Positions 1 through 5,998 are shown, counted from the first letter of the stretch. The stretch is 6,421 nt of DNA from Candidatus Zixiibacteriota bacterium (GCA_028700875.1 JAQVRW010000181.1:1-6421), one strand, 5' to 3'. The notes: a model not told the origin generated them from the letters alone. Program-made: numbers and translations.

Positions 1-67
1 TGTACCGGGCATCTCCCTTGACCAGGATCATCTCCGGGGCGACAGGTGGCGTCTGGTTAGGGTTCAT
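1..67 (-). CDS. N-terminus of an unidentified coupled gene (partial)
   Basis: An ATG at 67-65 overlaps the TGA stop of the dehydratase-like gene in the classic ATGA arrangement. A strong Shine-Dalgarno, AAAGGAG, lies six bases upstream. Only 22 codons fit before the window ends. The visible peptide starts MNPNQTPPVAPE and continues MILVKGDARY. It is proline-rich at first, with no signal peptide or recognisable motif, so I do not assign a family. The overlap and ribosome-binding site make translation coupled to the upstream gene likely, and the context suggests another polysaccharide or nucleotide-sugar gene, but that is inference. The gene continues beyond position 1. Confidence 0.7.
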   Translation of the reverse strand, partial: MNPNQTPPVAPEMILVKGDARY

Positions 68-1077
68 GCCAGACTCCTTTGCCAGCTGCGGCGATCATCG
101 GCCGAAGTCCCGAGGCGATGCTTGGGCGAGAGACGCTCCAGTTCCGCCTCCACCATCAGCTTGATCATTCCCTCGAAGGAGACTTCCGGTTCCCAGAGGA
201 ACTTGCGGCGGGCGCGGGAGGCGTCGCCCAGCAGCGGAACGGTTTCGACGACCGCATCAGCGGACGGCTGGACCTCGACATGATCGCGCCAGTCCAGATC
301 GGCGGCGGCGAAGGCCGCCCGGCAGAAATCTTCCACGTCATGCAACTGCCCGGTGGCGATCACATAATCGTCGGCGGTGGGATGCTGCAGCATCATCCAG
401 AAGGCCCGCACATAGTCGCCGGCATATCCCCAATCGCGGCGCACGGCGAGCGTGTCCACGACCAGTTTTTCCTGCAGGCCCAGCTTGACCGCGGCGGCGG
501 CCTGGGTGATTATCCGGGTGATATGATTGCGACTCCGGCGCGGCGATTCATGGTCGAACAGGATGCCGCAACAGGCTTTCAGTCCATACTTGTCCCGGTA
601 GGCGGCGGTAGCGATGTGAGCATAGAGTTTGGCGGCCCCGAACGGAGTCACCGGGCCCCACGGCGTTTTTTCCGTCTGGGGATACTCGGTTGGCCGTCCA
701 TACATCTCCGAGGCCGAAGCCTGAAAGAACCGGATGGTCGGGTCGGCCAACCGAATCGCCTCCAGCAGGCGGATGACGCCCAGGCCGGCGGCCTCGGCGG
801 TCATGGCCGGTTGCCGCCAGCCGCCGTCGGCGGCCGACGGACAGGCCAGGTTATAAATTTCCTCCGGCCGAACCTTGGCGATCAGCTGGATGAGCGAGAG
901 CTGATCCATAAGGTCGGCCGGATACAAGTGTATGCGATGCAGAATGTGGTTGATCCGGTCGCACCGGTCCTGGGAGGAAAGGCGGACCGTGCCATGAACC
1001 TCATATCCGCGCGAGAGCAGAAACTCTGCCAGATACGAACCGTCCTGACCGGTTATCCCGGTTATCAGCGCCTTCAT
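64..1077 (-). CDS. GDP-mannose 4,6-dehydratase homologue with a degenerate active site
   Basis: A 337-residue extended short-chain dehydrogenase. The N-terminus TGITGQDGSYLAEFLL (residues 7-22) is the near-invariant NADP-binding signature of GDP-mannose 4,6-dehydratase, and HESPRR (176-181), RDWGYAGDYV (214-223), WMMLQ (227-231) and VIATG (239-243) also match that family. The normal enzyme makes GDP-4-keto-6-deoxy-mannose in the cytoplasm. Here the catalytic Thr of the family's STSELYG motif is Ala122 (SASEMYG) and the Tyr of YxxxK is Phe146 (FGAAK); Glu124 and Lys150 remain. The usual NLAAQSHV-type loop is NLACPSAAD, and the RYFRPxEV substrate region before LLGD (282-285) is missing, making the protein shorter than the roughly 345-375 residues usual for the family. 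The start at 1077 is chosen because GGAG lies just upstream and the TGxTGxxG fold begins at once; an ATG at 1116 is in frame but less likely. Fold assignment is firm; dehydratase activity is doubtful. Confidence 0.9.
   Translation of the reverse strand: MKALITGITGQDGSYLAEFLLSRGYEVHGTVRLSSQDRCDRINHILHRIHLYPADLMDQLSLIQLIAKVRPEEIYNLACPSAADGGWRQPAMTAEAAGLGVIRLLEAIRLADPTIRFFQASASEMYGRPTEYPQTEKTPWGPVTPFGAAKLYAHIATAAYRDKYGLKACCGILFDHESPRRSRNHITRIITQAAAAVKLGLQEKLVVDTLAVRRDWGYAGDYVRAFWMMLQHPTADDYVIATGQLHDVEDFCRAAFAAADLDWRDHVEVQPSADAVVETVPLLGDASRARRKFLWEPEVSFEGMIKLMVEAELERLSPKHRLGTSADDRRSWQRSLA
74..80 (-). promoter_or_regulatory. Ribosome-binding site of the partial downstream gene
   Basis: The minus strand reads AAAGGAG, followed by six bases and then the ATG at 67-65. 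It lies inside the last codons of the dehydratase-like gene. It is the main support for calling a new start at the ATGA overlap. Confidence 0.75.
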
Positions 1078-1188
1078 GGGGTATTCTCCTTCACCAGAAT
1101 CATCACCATTCCACAAGTCCAGTCCGACGACAGTGCGAAAGCGGTATGGCTTTAGGCGACCATCATCGATGTCAGTTACCCATGGTTT

Positions 1189-1205
1189 AGCAAGGCCGAT
1201 GCCGG
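1189..1205 (-). promoter_or_regulatory. Possible sigma-54 promoter for the dehydratase-like gene
   Basis: The minus strand reads CCGGCATCGGCCTTGCT. It keeps GG and GC exactly ten bases apart, GGCA in the -24 box and TTGCT in the -12 box, but departs from consensus TGGCACG at three positions. It lies about 110 bases upstream of the start at 1077. On its own this is a modest match; the better site upstream of the Wzz-like gene makes it worth noting. Confidence 0.35.
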
Positions 1206-1340
1206 TTGGGAATACAATCCAGCCATAGCTTATCTATTTACCGGGCAATTGGTTACGTTGTCGTGTGAAGGGATGGTTTTTGGGCGAAGATCGGATGCGG
1301 CTTTTTTTTCAATGATGCCGGGAATAGTTTTCCGGGTGTA

Positions 1341-1356
1341 CGGTCGCATGCGACCG
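1341..1356. promoter_or_regulatory. 16-bp perfect palindrome, candidate operator or activator site
   Basis: CGGTCGCATGCGACCG is its own reverse complement. Its core recurs at 5643-5654, in the gap before the Wzz-like gene. It sits about 136 bases upstream of the possible sigma-54 site at 1189-1205, a usual distance for an enhancer-binding activator. The regulator is unknown. Confidence 0.45.
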
Positions 1357-1414
1357 GGGGGCGTCATAACATATCGTATGATGGAAACATCGAAATCGCT
1401 GCCTGGAGGAGGGC

Positions 1415-1534
1415 GTTGAAAAACCCCAACGTCGTCAGCGCGAGGCCGTCGAAGGCGACCGTGGCGATCTAAGACCCTCTATGAACATTGAGATTGCCGC
1501 GTCGTCCGCCTGTGGCGAACTCCTCGCAATGACG
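1415..1534. repeat. Imperfect inverted-repeat element with GTTGAAAAACCC tail
   Basis: Arm one (1430-1470) and the reverse complement of arm two (1491-1534) share CGTC, GCGAGG, AGGCG and GGC-ATCT blocks in the same order, separated by a 19-base spacer. Arm two read on the minus strand begins CGTCATTGCGAGGAG, a sequence type that I recall as a widespread dispersed intergenic repeat in many bacteria. The 12-mer GTTGAAAAACCC (1415-1426) flanks arm one and recurs inverted at 5790-5801. On the minus strand the fold is followed by GGGGTTTTT, so it could also terminate transcription after the GT4 gene. It contains no transposase. Confidence 0.6.
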
Positions 1535-1605
1535 GCGGAAACTATTTTGACACGCCCAGAGGGGTGAGGAACCCGACGCCCCATCGATATTATTTCAGAG
1601 GAGTT

Positions 1606-2844
1606 TCAGGAGGTGCGGTCGGAGAGGATTTGATGGTAGACCGATTCCAAGGCCTCAACATGGCGCTCCAGCGTGGGCGGGGCGTCCCAAAAGCGGTCGT
1701 AGGCGGCCCGTCCCATGCGGCGGACGAGGTTGTCATCGGCTAGCATCGTCATCTTGGTGGCCAGGTCATCGACGTCACGGCCTTTGAACCAAACCCCGGT
1801 TTCGCCGTCGATGACGGCGTCGCGCGCGGCGGATGTGTCGGGGATTATGGCCGGGAGGCCGCAGGCGGCGGCTTCCAGAACGGTCATTCCCTGAGTTTCA
1901 TAGCAGAGCGAGGGGAGAACCAGTACTCGAGCCCAACTGAGATGCCGTTGCACGTCCGACGGGGGAACCCAGCCGGTGATGATGGCCTCGGGGCACAGGG
2001 AGGCGATGGTCCCACGTTGTTCGCCATCGCCGATGAACGTCACCGACACTCCGGCTTTTTGGGCGGCTTCGGCGAAGAGCAGCGTGCCTTTTTCGGGCGA
2101 TAGCCGCCCAACATAGGCAAAGGGTTTGTTTCCGCCCGGATCGGGGCATGACGCTTGTTCGGCCTGAATCGGATTGGGGACGTCATACAGCCGGGCATCG
2201 GTCGGCAGATACGGTTGCATGATCTTGCGGCTAAACGGCGAGACGGTGATGAAATGGCGGATGCGACCGGGAATATGGCCCCGTCGCTTCTGCATCGTTT
2301 GTCTGGCGGCCCGCCAGGCTTTTTGCGCATAGCTGTTCTTGTCGCAGTTGCAGGTTAGACAAGATGGCGACATCGCTTTGAGCGTGCAGATTCGGTTCTT
2401 TTGGAAATCATAGAATCCGCCGTTGGGGCAGGCGGCGAAATAATCATGCAGGGTCATGACCACGGGGAAATGTTGTTTCAACGCAACGGCAACCGGGGCG
2501 GCCGTGAGCGCTTTGGTCCAACCGTGAACATGGATGATTGTGTTTGTAGGGTTGAGATTGTTCAGGACTTCGGCCATGCGTCGTCCGGCCGTTCGGTTCC
2601 AGAGGCCGCCGAACGCGGCGCGCAGCCGGTTTGGATCGGCGGCGATTTCGTGTTGGCCGAGACAGACGACATCGAGGCCATCCCGCGTCAACTCTTCCAT
2701 GACCGGCCCGACCGCGGTGAAGACGGTCACGGCGTACCCGCGACGGGCCAATGCTGCGGCCGAGGAGAGCGCGACCATCGCGGTCCCGCCGTTGACATGG
2801 GCGAAATCATTGACGATAACCAAATGCGGTTTACGGTCGGTCAT
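1606..2844 (-). CDS. GT4-family glycosyltransferase with a cysteine-rich insert
   Basis: 412 residues with the two-domain GT-B fold. The N-terminal domain starts HLVIVNDFAHVNGGTAMVA (residues 7-25), with a glycine-rich donor/acceptor loop. HVHGW (105-109) and TLHDYFAACPNGGFYDF (131-147) follow, then a cysteine cluster C139, C153, C162, C165 and C167 within a conserved-looking NCDKNSYAQKAWR block (166-178). The C-terminal domain has YVGRLSPEKG (244-253), GDGEQR (272-277) and the nucleotide-sugar motif E316-x7-E324 in YETQGMTVLEAAACGLP. Such enzymes transfer a sugar from a nucleotide donor to a lipid-linked acceptor at the cytoplasmic face of the membrane; donor and linkage cannot be read here. 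The gene overlaps the preceding Kps-like gene by 14 bp and lacks a strong ribosome-binding site, so it is probably translationally coupled. Confidence 0.93.
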   Translation of the reverse strand: MTDRKPHLVIVNDFAHVNGGTAMVALSSAAALARRGYAVTVFTAVGPVMEELTRDGLDVVCLGQHEIAADPNRLRAAFGGLWNRTAGRRMAEVLNNLNPTNTIIHVHGWTKALTAAPVAVALKQHFPVVMTLHDYFAACPNGGFYDFQKNRICTLKAMSPSCLTCNCDKNSYAQKAWRAARQTMQKRRGHIPGRIRHFITVSPFSRKIMQPYLPTDARLYDVPNPIQAEQASCPDPGGNKPFAYVGRLSPEKGTLLFAEAAQKAGVSVTFIGDGEQRGTIASLCPEAIITGWVPPSDVQRHLSWARVLVLPSLCYETQGMTVLEAAACGLPAIIPDTSAARDAVIDGETGVWFKGRDVDDLATKMTMLADDNLVRRMGRAAYDRFWDAPPTLERHVEALESVYHQILSDRTS

Positions 2845-4294
2845 GGTCCATGATGGAATATGAATGTTGAGGCGACGGTTCTATTGCAGCCGGGCTTTCG
2901 ATTTCCAGCGCGGAGGCAAACGCCTGCACCAGCCGGGCGATGTTTTCCAATGCCAGCACCTGCGGATAATAATTCGGTCCCGACCAGAAACCGTCGTAGG
3001 AGGCGGCGGTCATGTTTTCAATAGCCGCACAATCGGCGGCCAGATCGCGCCGGTATCCCTGCCGAAGCCCGAAGACCATCTCCCGCAGTTTCGTCAGGTC
3101 GCTGCAATAGCGAACGGTGGACAAGTCGCCATAATACATGGGGCTGAAAGTCACGGCCGGAATACCGAGAAGTCCTGCCTCCAGGCCCGAGGTCCCCGAC
3201 ACGGTAAAGACGATGGCGGCGCGGCGATAGATATCGAAATTCGACACATCATGGTGCAGGAGTTTTACGCCCGGTATGCGGCGCAGGGCGCGGAAGAAGG
3301 TAAGGTCTTTCATCCCCAGGAAATTGGGATGCTCTTTGACCACCAAGGTGGTATCGAACGGCAGCGCCCGGCGGATGTTCTTGATCAGGTCGAGCTGATC
3401 GCTGACATGCGAACCGAGGACGTCGATCGATGCTTCCGGTTGAACGTGAAGCGGGTAAAAGGCGACGCGCCCTTGTATTTGCTCGAGCCGATCGTACCGG
3501 CAGATATGGCGGGCGTAAAAACTGTTATTTACCCGTTTCAGCATCAGCCGTATGCGGCTGTCGAGATGATGGTGGGTCAGGTTGGGCCGGCCGAACAATG
3601 CCTTTTGACGGATGCGGTTGACCAGCGACCGTTTCAGACCGTCGGGAGTGACCACCCGCATGCGGCTGAAATCGGCGAAGAAATGCGGCCGGGGGAGATT
3701 GGCCGCGAAATCATCGATTAACTCCCGCCCGGAAAACTGCTGGTCGCCGTCGGGCCGGGGATGAAGCCGATGCTGCAGATACCCGTCGAAGAAGACGAAC
3801 CGGTCGGCCGGGTAGCGAAGCCGTCCGGGGGCCAGGCAAGTCACGCCTAATTCCCGGCAGACGATATAGGCGATCAGCTCGTTCAGGTTGGTCGCCTCGG
3901 CGAAGAGATGCGAGATTTTGTTTTCGATCAGGAAGCGCTTGATGTGGCGGTAATAGAGATAGACGTATTGTTCGATATGCGGCGGATTTTTGGCCGCCAC
4001 GAATTGATCCATCAGCAGGCTTTCGGCGGCGGTCAGGCCGGCGGTTGATTCGGCCCGGACGATCTGGTCGCGAAGCGTCGCCTGCGCCGTATTATCGAGG
4101 AAATCTCGCGGCGTATAGACCAGGGGGAGCAGGTTCTCGCGACGGACACCCTTGGCGATCAGCCATTCGGTCCAGTAGGGGTCGGTGGCGATCCAGAAGA
4201 CGCGATGGCCCGCCTCTTTCAGTCCTCGGGAGATTTCAAAGAAGACTTTGGTCAGGTCAAAAATCGAAACAAAAACGACATTCCGTGTCATCAT
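2831..4294 (-). CDS. Capsule polysaccharide synthesis protein, KpsS/KpsC-like
   Basis: 487 residues from the chosen start. A Rossmann-type first strand with VFVSIFDLTKVFFEISRGL (residues 7-25) opens the protein. The C-terminal half carries FYPLHVQPEAS (279-289), VVKEHPNFLG (318-327) and VSGTSGLEAGLLGIPAVTF (365-383), the pattern of Capsule_synth proteins (KpsS/KpsC, Kdo-transferase-like, GT-B fold) where His-Pro and the GTxxxEA loop line the nucleotide-sugar pocket. I see no signal peptide or membrane segment, so it should act in the cytoplasm on a lipid-linked glycan. The true substrate is unknown. Start: paired ATG codons at 4294 and 4291 follow a GGGAAGAAAG stretch; the frame stays open to an ATG at 4396, but that extension has no family features. 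Its stop overlaps the following GT4 gene. Confidence 0.82.
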   Translation of the reverse strand: MMTRNVVFVSIFDLTKVFFEISRGLKEAGHRVFWIATDPYWTEWLIAKGVRRENLLPLVYTPRDFLDNTAQATLRDQIVRAESTAGLTAAESLLMDQFVAAKNPPHIEQYVYLYYRHIKRFLIENKISHLFAEATNLNELIAYIVCRELGVTCLAPGRLRYPADRFVFFDGYLQHRLHPRPDGDQQFSGRELIDDFAANLPRPHFFADFSRMRVVTPDGLKRSLVNRIRQKALFGRPNLTHHHLDSRIRLMLKRVNNSFYARHICRYDRLEQIQGRVAFYPLHVQPEASIDVLGSHVSDQLDLIKNIRRALPFDTTLVVKEHPNFLGMKDLTFFRALRRIPGVKLLHHDVSNFDIYRRAAIVFTVSGTSGLEAGLLGIPAVTFSPMYYGDLSTVRYCSDLTKLREMVFGLRQGYRRDLAADCAAIENMTAASYDGFWSGPNYYPQVLALENIARLVQAFASALEIESPAAIEPSPQHSYSIMDHDRP

Positions 4295-4495
4295 CTTTCT
4301 TCCCGGCTTCCCACCCTGAAGCGCCACGGCCTGATCAATTCCATGCGTATATCGAGCCGTTAGTAACAAAGTGACATATCGGGCCTCGATATTCAAGGCA
4401 AAAATTCTTCCCTGCTGAGGATAAGGACAAGATCGGCGATGAGAAAGGCAGTTGTCGAAGAGAATGATTCGATATGTGATAGCCCGCCCGGAACA
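4295..4495. other. 201-bp gap between the Wzz-like and Kps-like genes
   Basis: The frame of the Kps-like gene stays open to 4396, so part of this could be coding, but I favour non-coding. At 4398-4411 the minus strand has GG and TTGC with GG-N10-GC spacing (GGAAGAATTTTTGC), a weak sigma-54-like site about 105 bases upstream of the chosen start. Nothing else stands out. Confidence 0.45.
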
Positions 4496-4518
4496 TCAGT
4501 CGTCGACGAGGGCGGGCT
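4481..4518. terminator. Hairpin spanning the stop of the Wzz-like gene
   Basis: AGCCCGCCC (4481-4489) and GGGCGGGCT (4510-4518) form a perfect nine-base-pair GC-rich stem around a 20-base loop that contains the stop codon and a TCGTCGACGA palindrome. On the minus strand no U-run follows, so it may attenuate transcription, stabilise the mRNA end or be Rho-assisted rather than a classic terminator. Confidence 0.4.
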
Positions 4519-5587
4519 GGGATTTTTCGCGCCGCAGGCGGCCAGCGAGGCGAGTCACGCGGGGAAATGCCTGGACGGTTTCGCGGCGAAGATCGTTCCA
4601 GCTGGGTTGATGGGGGCCCGGCAACCGGCCGGACAAGGCAGCCGACAGCGCCAGGAAGAATAACGTTCCCAAAAGCGCCACACCTCCGGCCAGAAGCACG
4701 ATGATCGACCGGTATGGTCCGGACTTGACCGTCGGCAACGACGGCTGGTCGAGAATGGAGACGATCGGGATATCTTTTTGGGCTTCCAGCTGGGCCGATT
4801 CATATTCGCGGGAAAGATACAGATAGGTTTGCGTTTTCACTTCGACCGCGCGTTGCAGACGGCTCAGTTCCTTGACCAGCCCGGCATCGTTGCTGACCGG
4901 CCAGTCGCTGTTGTACTGACGGAAAACCTGAAGCTCGTCTTCCGCGGTTTCCAGTTCGGTCTTGGTCTGGGCCATCTGCCGGTCAAGATAGTCGGCGTTT
5001 TCACGCGCCTGGGATCGGCGTTGATGGCGGTTGAAGTCTTCGAGTTGCGCCAGATACTGTCCGGCGACCGCCTGTGACAACTCCGGCATGGTCGTTTCCA
5101 CGCTGAGGGTCACGACGCCGGTCTTTTTGTCGGCGCTGATCCGGCTGATTGCGGCCAATTTGCCGCGCAGCAGATCGGGATTATCCAGTCCGAAATATTC
5201 CGCCAGGGTCAAATCGAATTGTTTGCCATCGTGGGAGAAACCGAACCGTTTTTCGAGCACGGTCGATTGGATCGCCTGGGAACTCAGGATGGTCGGATAC
5301 AACTGCGAGGGACCGGTTTCGGTCGAGGGCATGCCGGTCAGGTCGGCCAGGCTCTGCAGGGCGCTAACTTTTTTGGAGGTGTCCGACGGCAGGATCGTGG
5401 CCACGGAGCGGTATCGGTTGGGGATAAAAATTACCGCGACCGCGGTCAACATCATGACCGCCAGCGTGACCGCCCCGATCAGCCGTTTGCGGCCGACAAA
5501 AAGCCGCAGCAGGTCAAAGACGGTGGTCTCGTTGTTTTTGGCCGCTGATTCGTCGGCGTGGTTCTTTATGGTCAACCGGTTCTGCAT
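4496..5587 (-). CDS. Wzz/GumC-type polysaccharide chain-length or export co-polymerase
   Basis: 363 residues, an inner-membrane protein that controls glycan length or export with a polymerase or outer-membrane channel. The order is typical: a short cytoplasmic start, TTVFDLLRLFVGRKRLI (21-37), membrane segment one (about 37-55), a Wzz-type periplasmic domain beginning IPNRYRSVATILPSD (55-69), a charged coiled coil (about 190-270), then ILDQPSLPTVKSGPYR (278-293), the proline-rich motif before membrane segment two (about 294-317), and a basic 46-residue cytoplasmic tail. There is no tyrosine-kinase domain, unlike full Wzc. Start: the ATG at 5587 has GGGAG six bases upstream; the open frame continues to 5827 but the extra residues cross the promoter and repeats and look non-coding. 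It leads the genes read toward lower coordinates, after its own promoter. Confidence 0.9.
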   Translation of the reverse strand: MQNRLTIKNHADESAAKNNETTVFDLLRLFVGRKRLIGAVTLAVMMLTAVAVIFIPNRYRSVATILPSDTSKKVSALQSLADLTGMPSTETGPSQLYPTILSSQAIQSTVLEKRFGFSHDGKQFDLTLAEYFGLDNPDLLRGKLAAISRISADKKTGVVTLSVETTMPELSQAVAGQYLAQLEDFNRHQRRSQARENADYLDRQMAQTKTELETAEDELQVFRQYNSDWPVSNDAGLVKELSRLQRAVEVKTQTYLYLSREYESAQLEAQKDIPIVSILDQPSLPTVKSGPYRSIIVLLAGGVALLGTLFFLALSAALSGRLPGPHQPSWNDLRRETVQAFPRVTRLAGRLRREKSQPALVDD

Positions 5588-5614
5588 ATTTTTCTCCCAA
5601 CTGGTATGACATAA

Positions 5615-5630
5615 TGCAACCTTTGTGCCA
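5615..5630 (-). promoter_or_regulatory. Sigma-54 (RpoN) promoter of the Wzz-like gene
   Basis: The minus strand reads TGGCACAAAGGTTGCA. It matches TGGCAC and TTGCA of the -24/-12 consensus TGGCACG-N4-TTGCW, with the required ten bases between GG and GC; only the G after TGGCAC differs. It lies 28 to 43 bases upstream of the ATG, leaving a short leader that holds the GGGAG ribosome-binding site. Transcription would need an enhancer-binding activator. Confidence 0.7.
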
Positions 5631-5642
5631 TATTGAACTGTT

Positions 5643-5654
5643 TCGCATGCGACC
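5643..5654. promoter_or_regulatory. Palindromic core shared with 1344-1355
   Basis: TCGCATGCGACC is identical to bases 1344-1355. The 10-base TCGCATGCGA is a perfect palindrome. It lies 12 bases beyond the -24 box of the sigma-54 promoter, close for an enhancer, so it could be an operator or one of several activator sites. Confidence 0.4.
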
Positions 5655-5744
5655 CTAATGTGATGTTGGGCAAAGGGTTTTGTGGAGGGGCCGGGTTCAT
5701 TTCGTACGCGGATTTTGGAATCGGAAATATATTCCAGAAGGGGC

Positions 5745-5759
5745 GGGAAAAAGTTTCCC
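5745..5759. repeat. Small hairpin GGGAAA-AAG-TTTCCC
   Basis: A perfect six-base-pair inverted repeat with a three-base loop. It directly adjoins the larger hairpin at 5758-5783, and the two share bases 5758-5759, so they could be mutually exclusive folds. No U-run follows on either strand. Confidence 0.4.
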
Positions 5760-5801
5760 CGGCAGATGTGGACATCTGCCGGGCACAAAGGGTTTTTCAA
5801 C
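5758..5801. repeat. Perfect 11-bp hairpin with GGGTTTTTCAAC tail
   Basis: CCCGGCAGATG (5758-5768) and CATCTGCCGGG (5773-5783) pair perfectly around TGGA. Six bases later comes GGGTTTTTCAAC (5790-5801), the reverse complement of the 12-mer flanking the element at 1415-1534. The same order, fold then tail, in opposite orientation suggests related dispersed repeats. On the plus strand it resembles a terminator, but no plus-strand gene precedes it. Confidence 0.55.
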
Positions 5802-5826
5802 AGGCCCGGAGGGGATGAGGTACTCA

Positions 5827-5874
5827 TGTGGAATAACTTACCCCACTGTCCGCGGCGACGGAGTGGGGCACCCC
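5827..5874. repeat. Stem-loop repeat, copy A
   Basis: It starts TGTGGAATAACTTA. The stem CCCCACT (5841-5847) pairs with AGTGGGG (5862-5868), with an inner CCG/CGG extension after a two-base bulge, and is followed by CACCCC. Both flanks match copy B at 5918-5957 while the stem differs by paired changes. Confidence 0.6.
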
Positions 5875-5917
5875 GGCGTGCGGTAAATCAATCGTGGCCG
5901 TTTTCACAGGATATCTT

Positions 5918-5957
5918 TGCGGAACAACTTATCCCGCCCCAAGGGGCGGGGCACCCC
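5918..5957. repeat. Stem-loop repeat, copy B
   Basis: It starts TGCGGAACAACTTA, matching copy A at all but two positions. The stem CCCGCCCC (5933-5940) and GGGGCGGG (5943-5950) is a perfect eight-base-pair repeat around AA, and GCACCCC follows. Lying 49 to 66 bases after the stop of the upstream GT4 gene, it might also help end that transcript, though no U-run is present. Confidence 0.6.
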
Positions 5958-5998
5958 AGAATTCTTACGGATAGGGGATCGGACGATAGGGGGCGACA

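Larger units (their letters stand above)
1078..1605. other. 528-bp gap without a supported gene
   Basis: I see no convincing coding region. From the dehydratase-like start outward it holds a sigma-54-like site (1189-1205), a T8 run at 1302-1309 with no stem before it, a weak hairpin CCGGGAA/TTTCCGG (1318-1335), a perfect 16-bp palindrome (1341-1356), and a large imperfect inverted repeat with tail (1415-1534). The stretch 1540-1600, just after the GT4 stop, is C/G-rich with no clear terminator. Confidence 0.6.
5588..5998. other. 411-bp gap rich in hairpins and regulatory signals
   Basis: No gene is supported. From the Wzz-like start outward it holds the ribosome-binding site, a sigma-54 promoter (5615-5630), a palindromic core (5643-5654), a GGGAAA/TTTCCC hairpin (5745-5759), an 11-bp perfect hairpin with GGGTTTTTCAAC tail (5758-5801), and two copies of a stem-loop repeat (5827-5874 and 5918-5957). 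Short open frames here lack ribosome-binding sites or family features. Confidence 0.65.

Noticed and set aside
79..1155. A 358-codon open frame on the plus strand antisense to the dehydratase-like gene
   Set aside because: It lies across a clearly recognised gene, has no family motifs and is low-complexity glycine/arginine-rich, as expected for a shadow frame in GC-rich DNA.
1302..1309. T8 run as a plus-strand terminator
   Set aside because: No stem precedes it and no plus-strand gene ends upstream.
1364..1381. Inverted pentamers TCATA and TATGA spaced by eight bases next to the palindrome
   Set aside because: Half-sites are short and AT-rich and no second copy is seen in the window, so a binding site cannot be argued.
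2864..3721. A 285-codon plus-strand open frame antisense to the Kps-like gene
   Set aside because: It shows no recognisable domain or ribosome-binding site; the minus-strand frame carries the conserved capsule-synthesis motifs.
4295..4396. A 34-residue N-terminal extension of the Kps-like protein
   Set aside because: The Rossmann-type first strand starts right after the ATG pair at 4294/4291, and the extension has no family features. It is not fully excluded.
5588..5827. An 80-residue N-terminal extension of the Wzz-like protein
   Set aside because: It would run through the sigma-54 promoter and hairpin repeats, has no membrane or family features, and the ATG at 5587 has its own ribosome-binding site.
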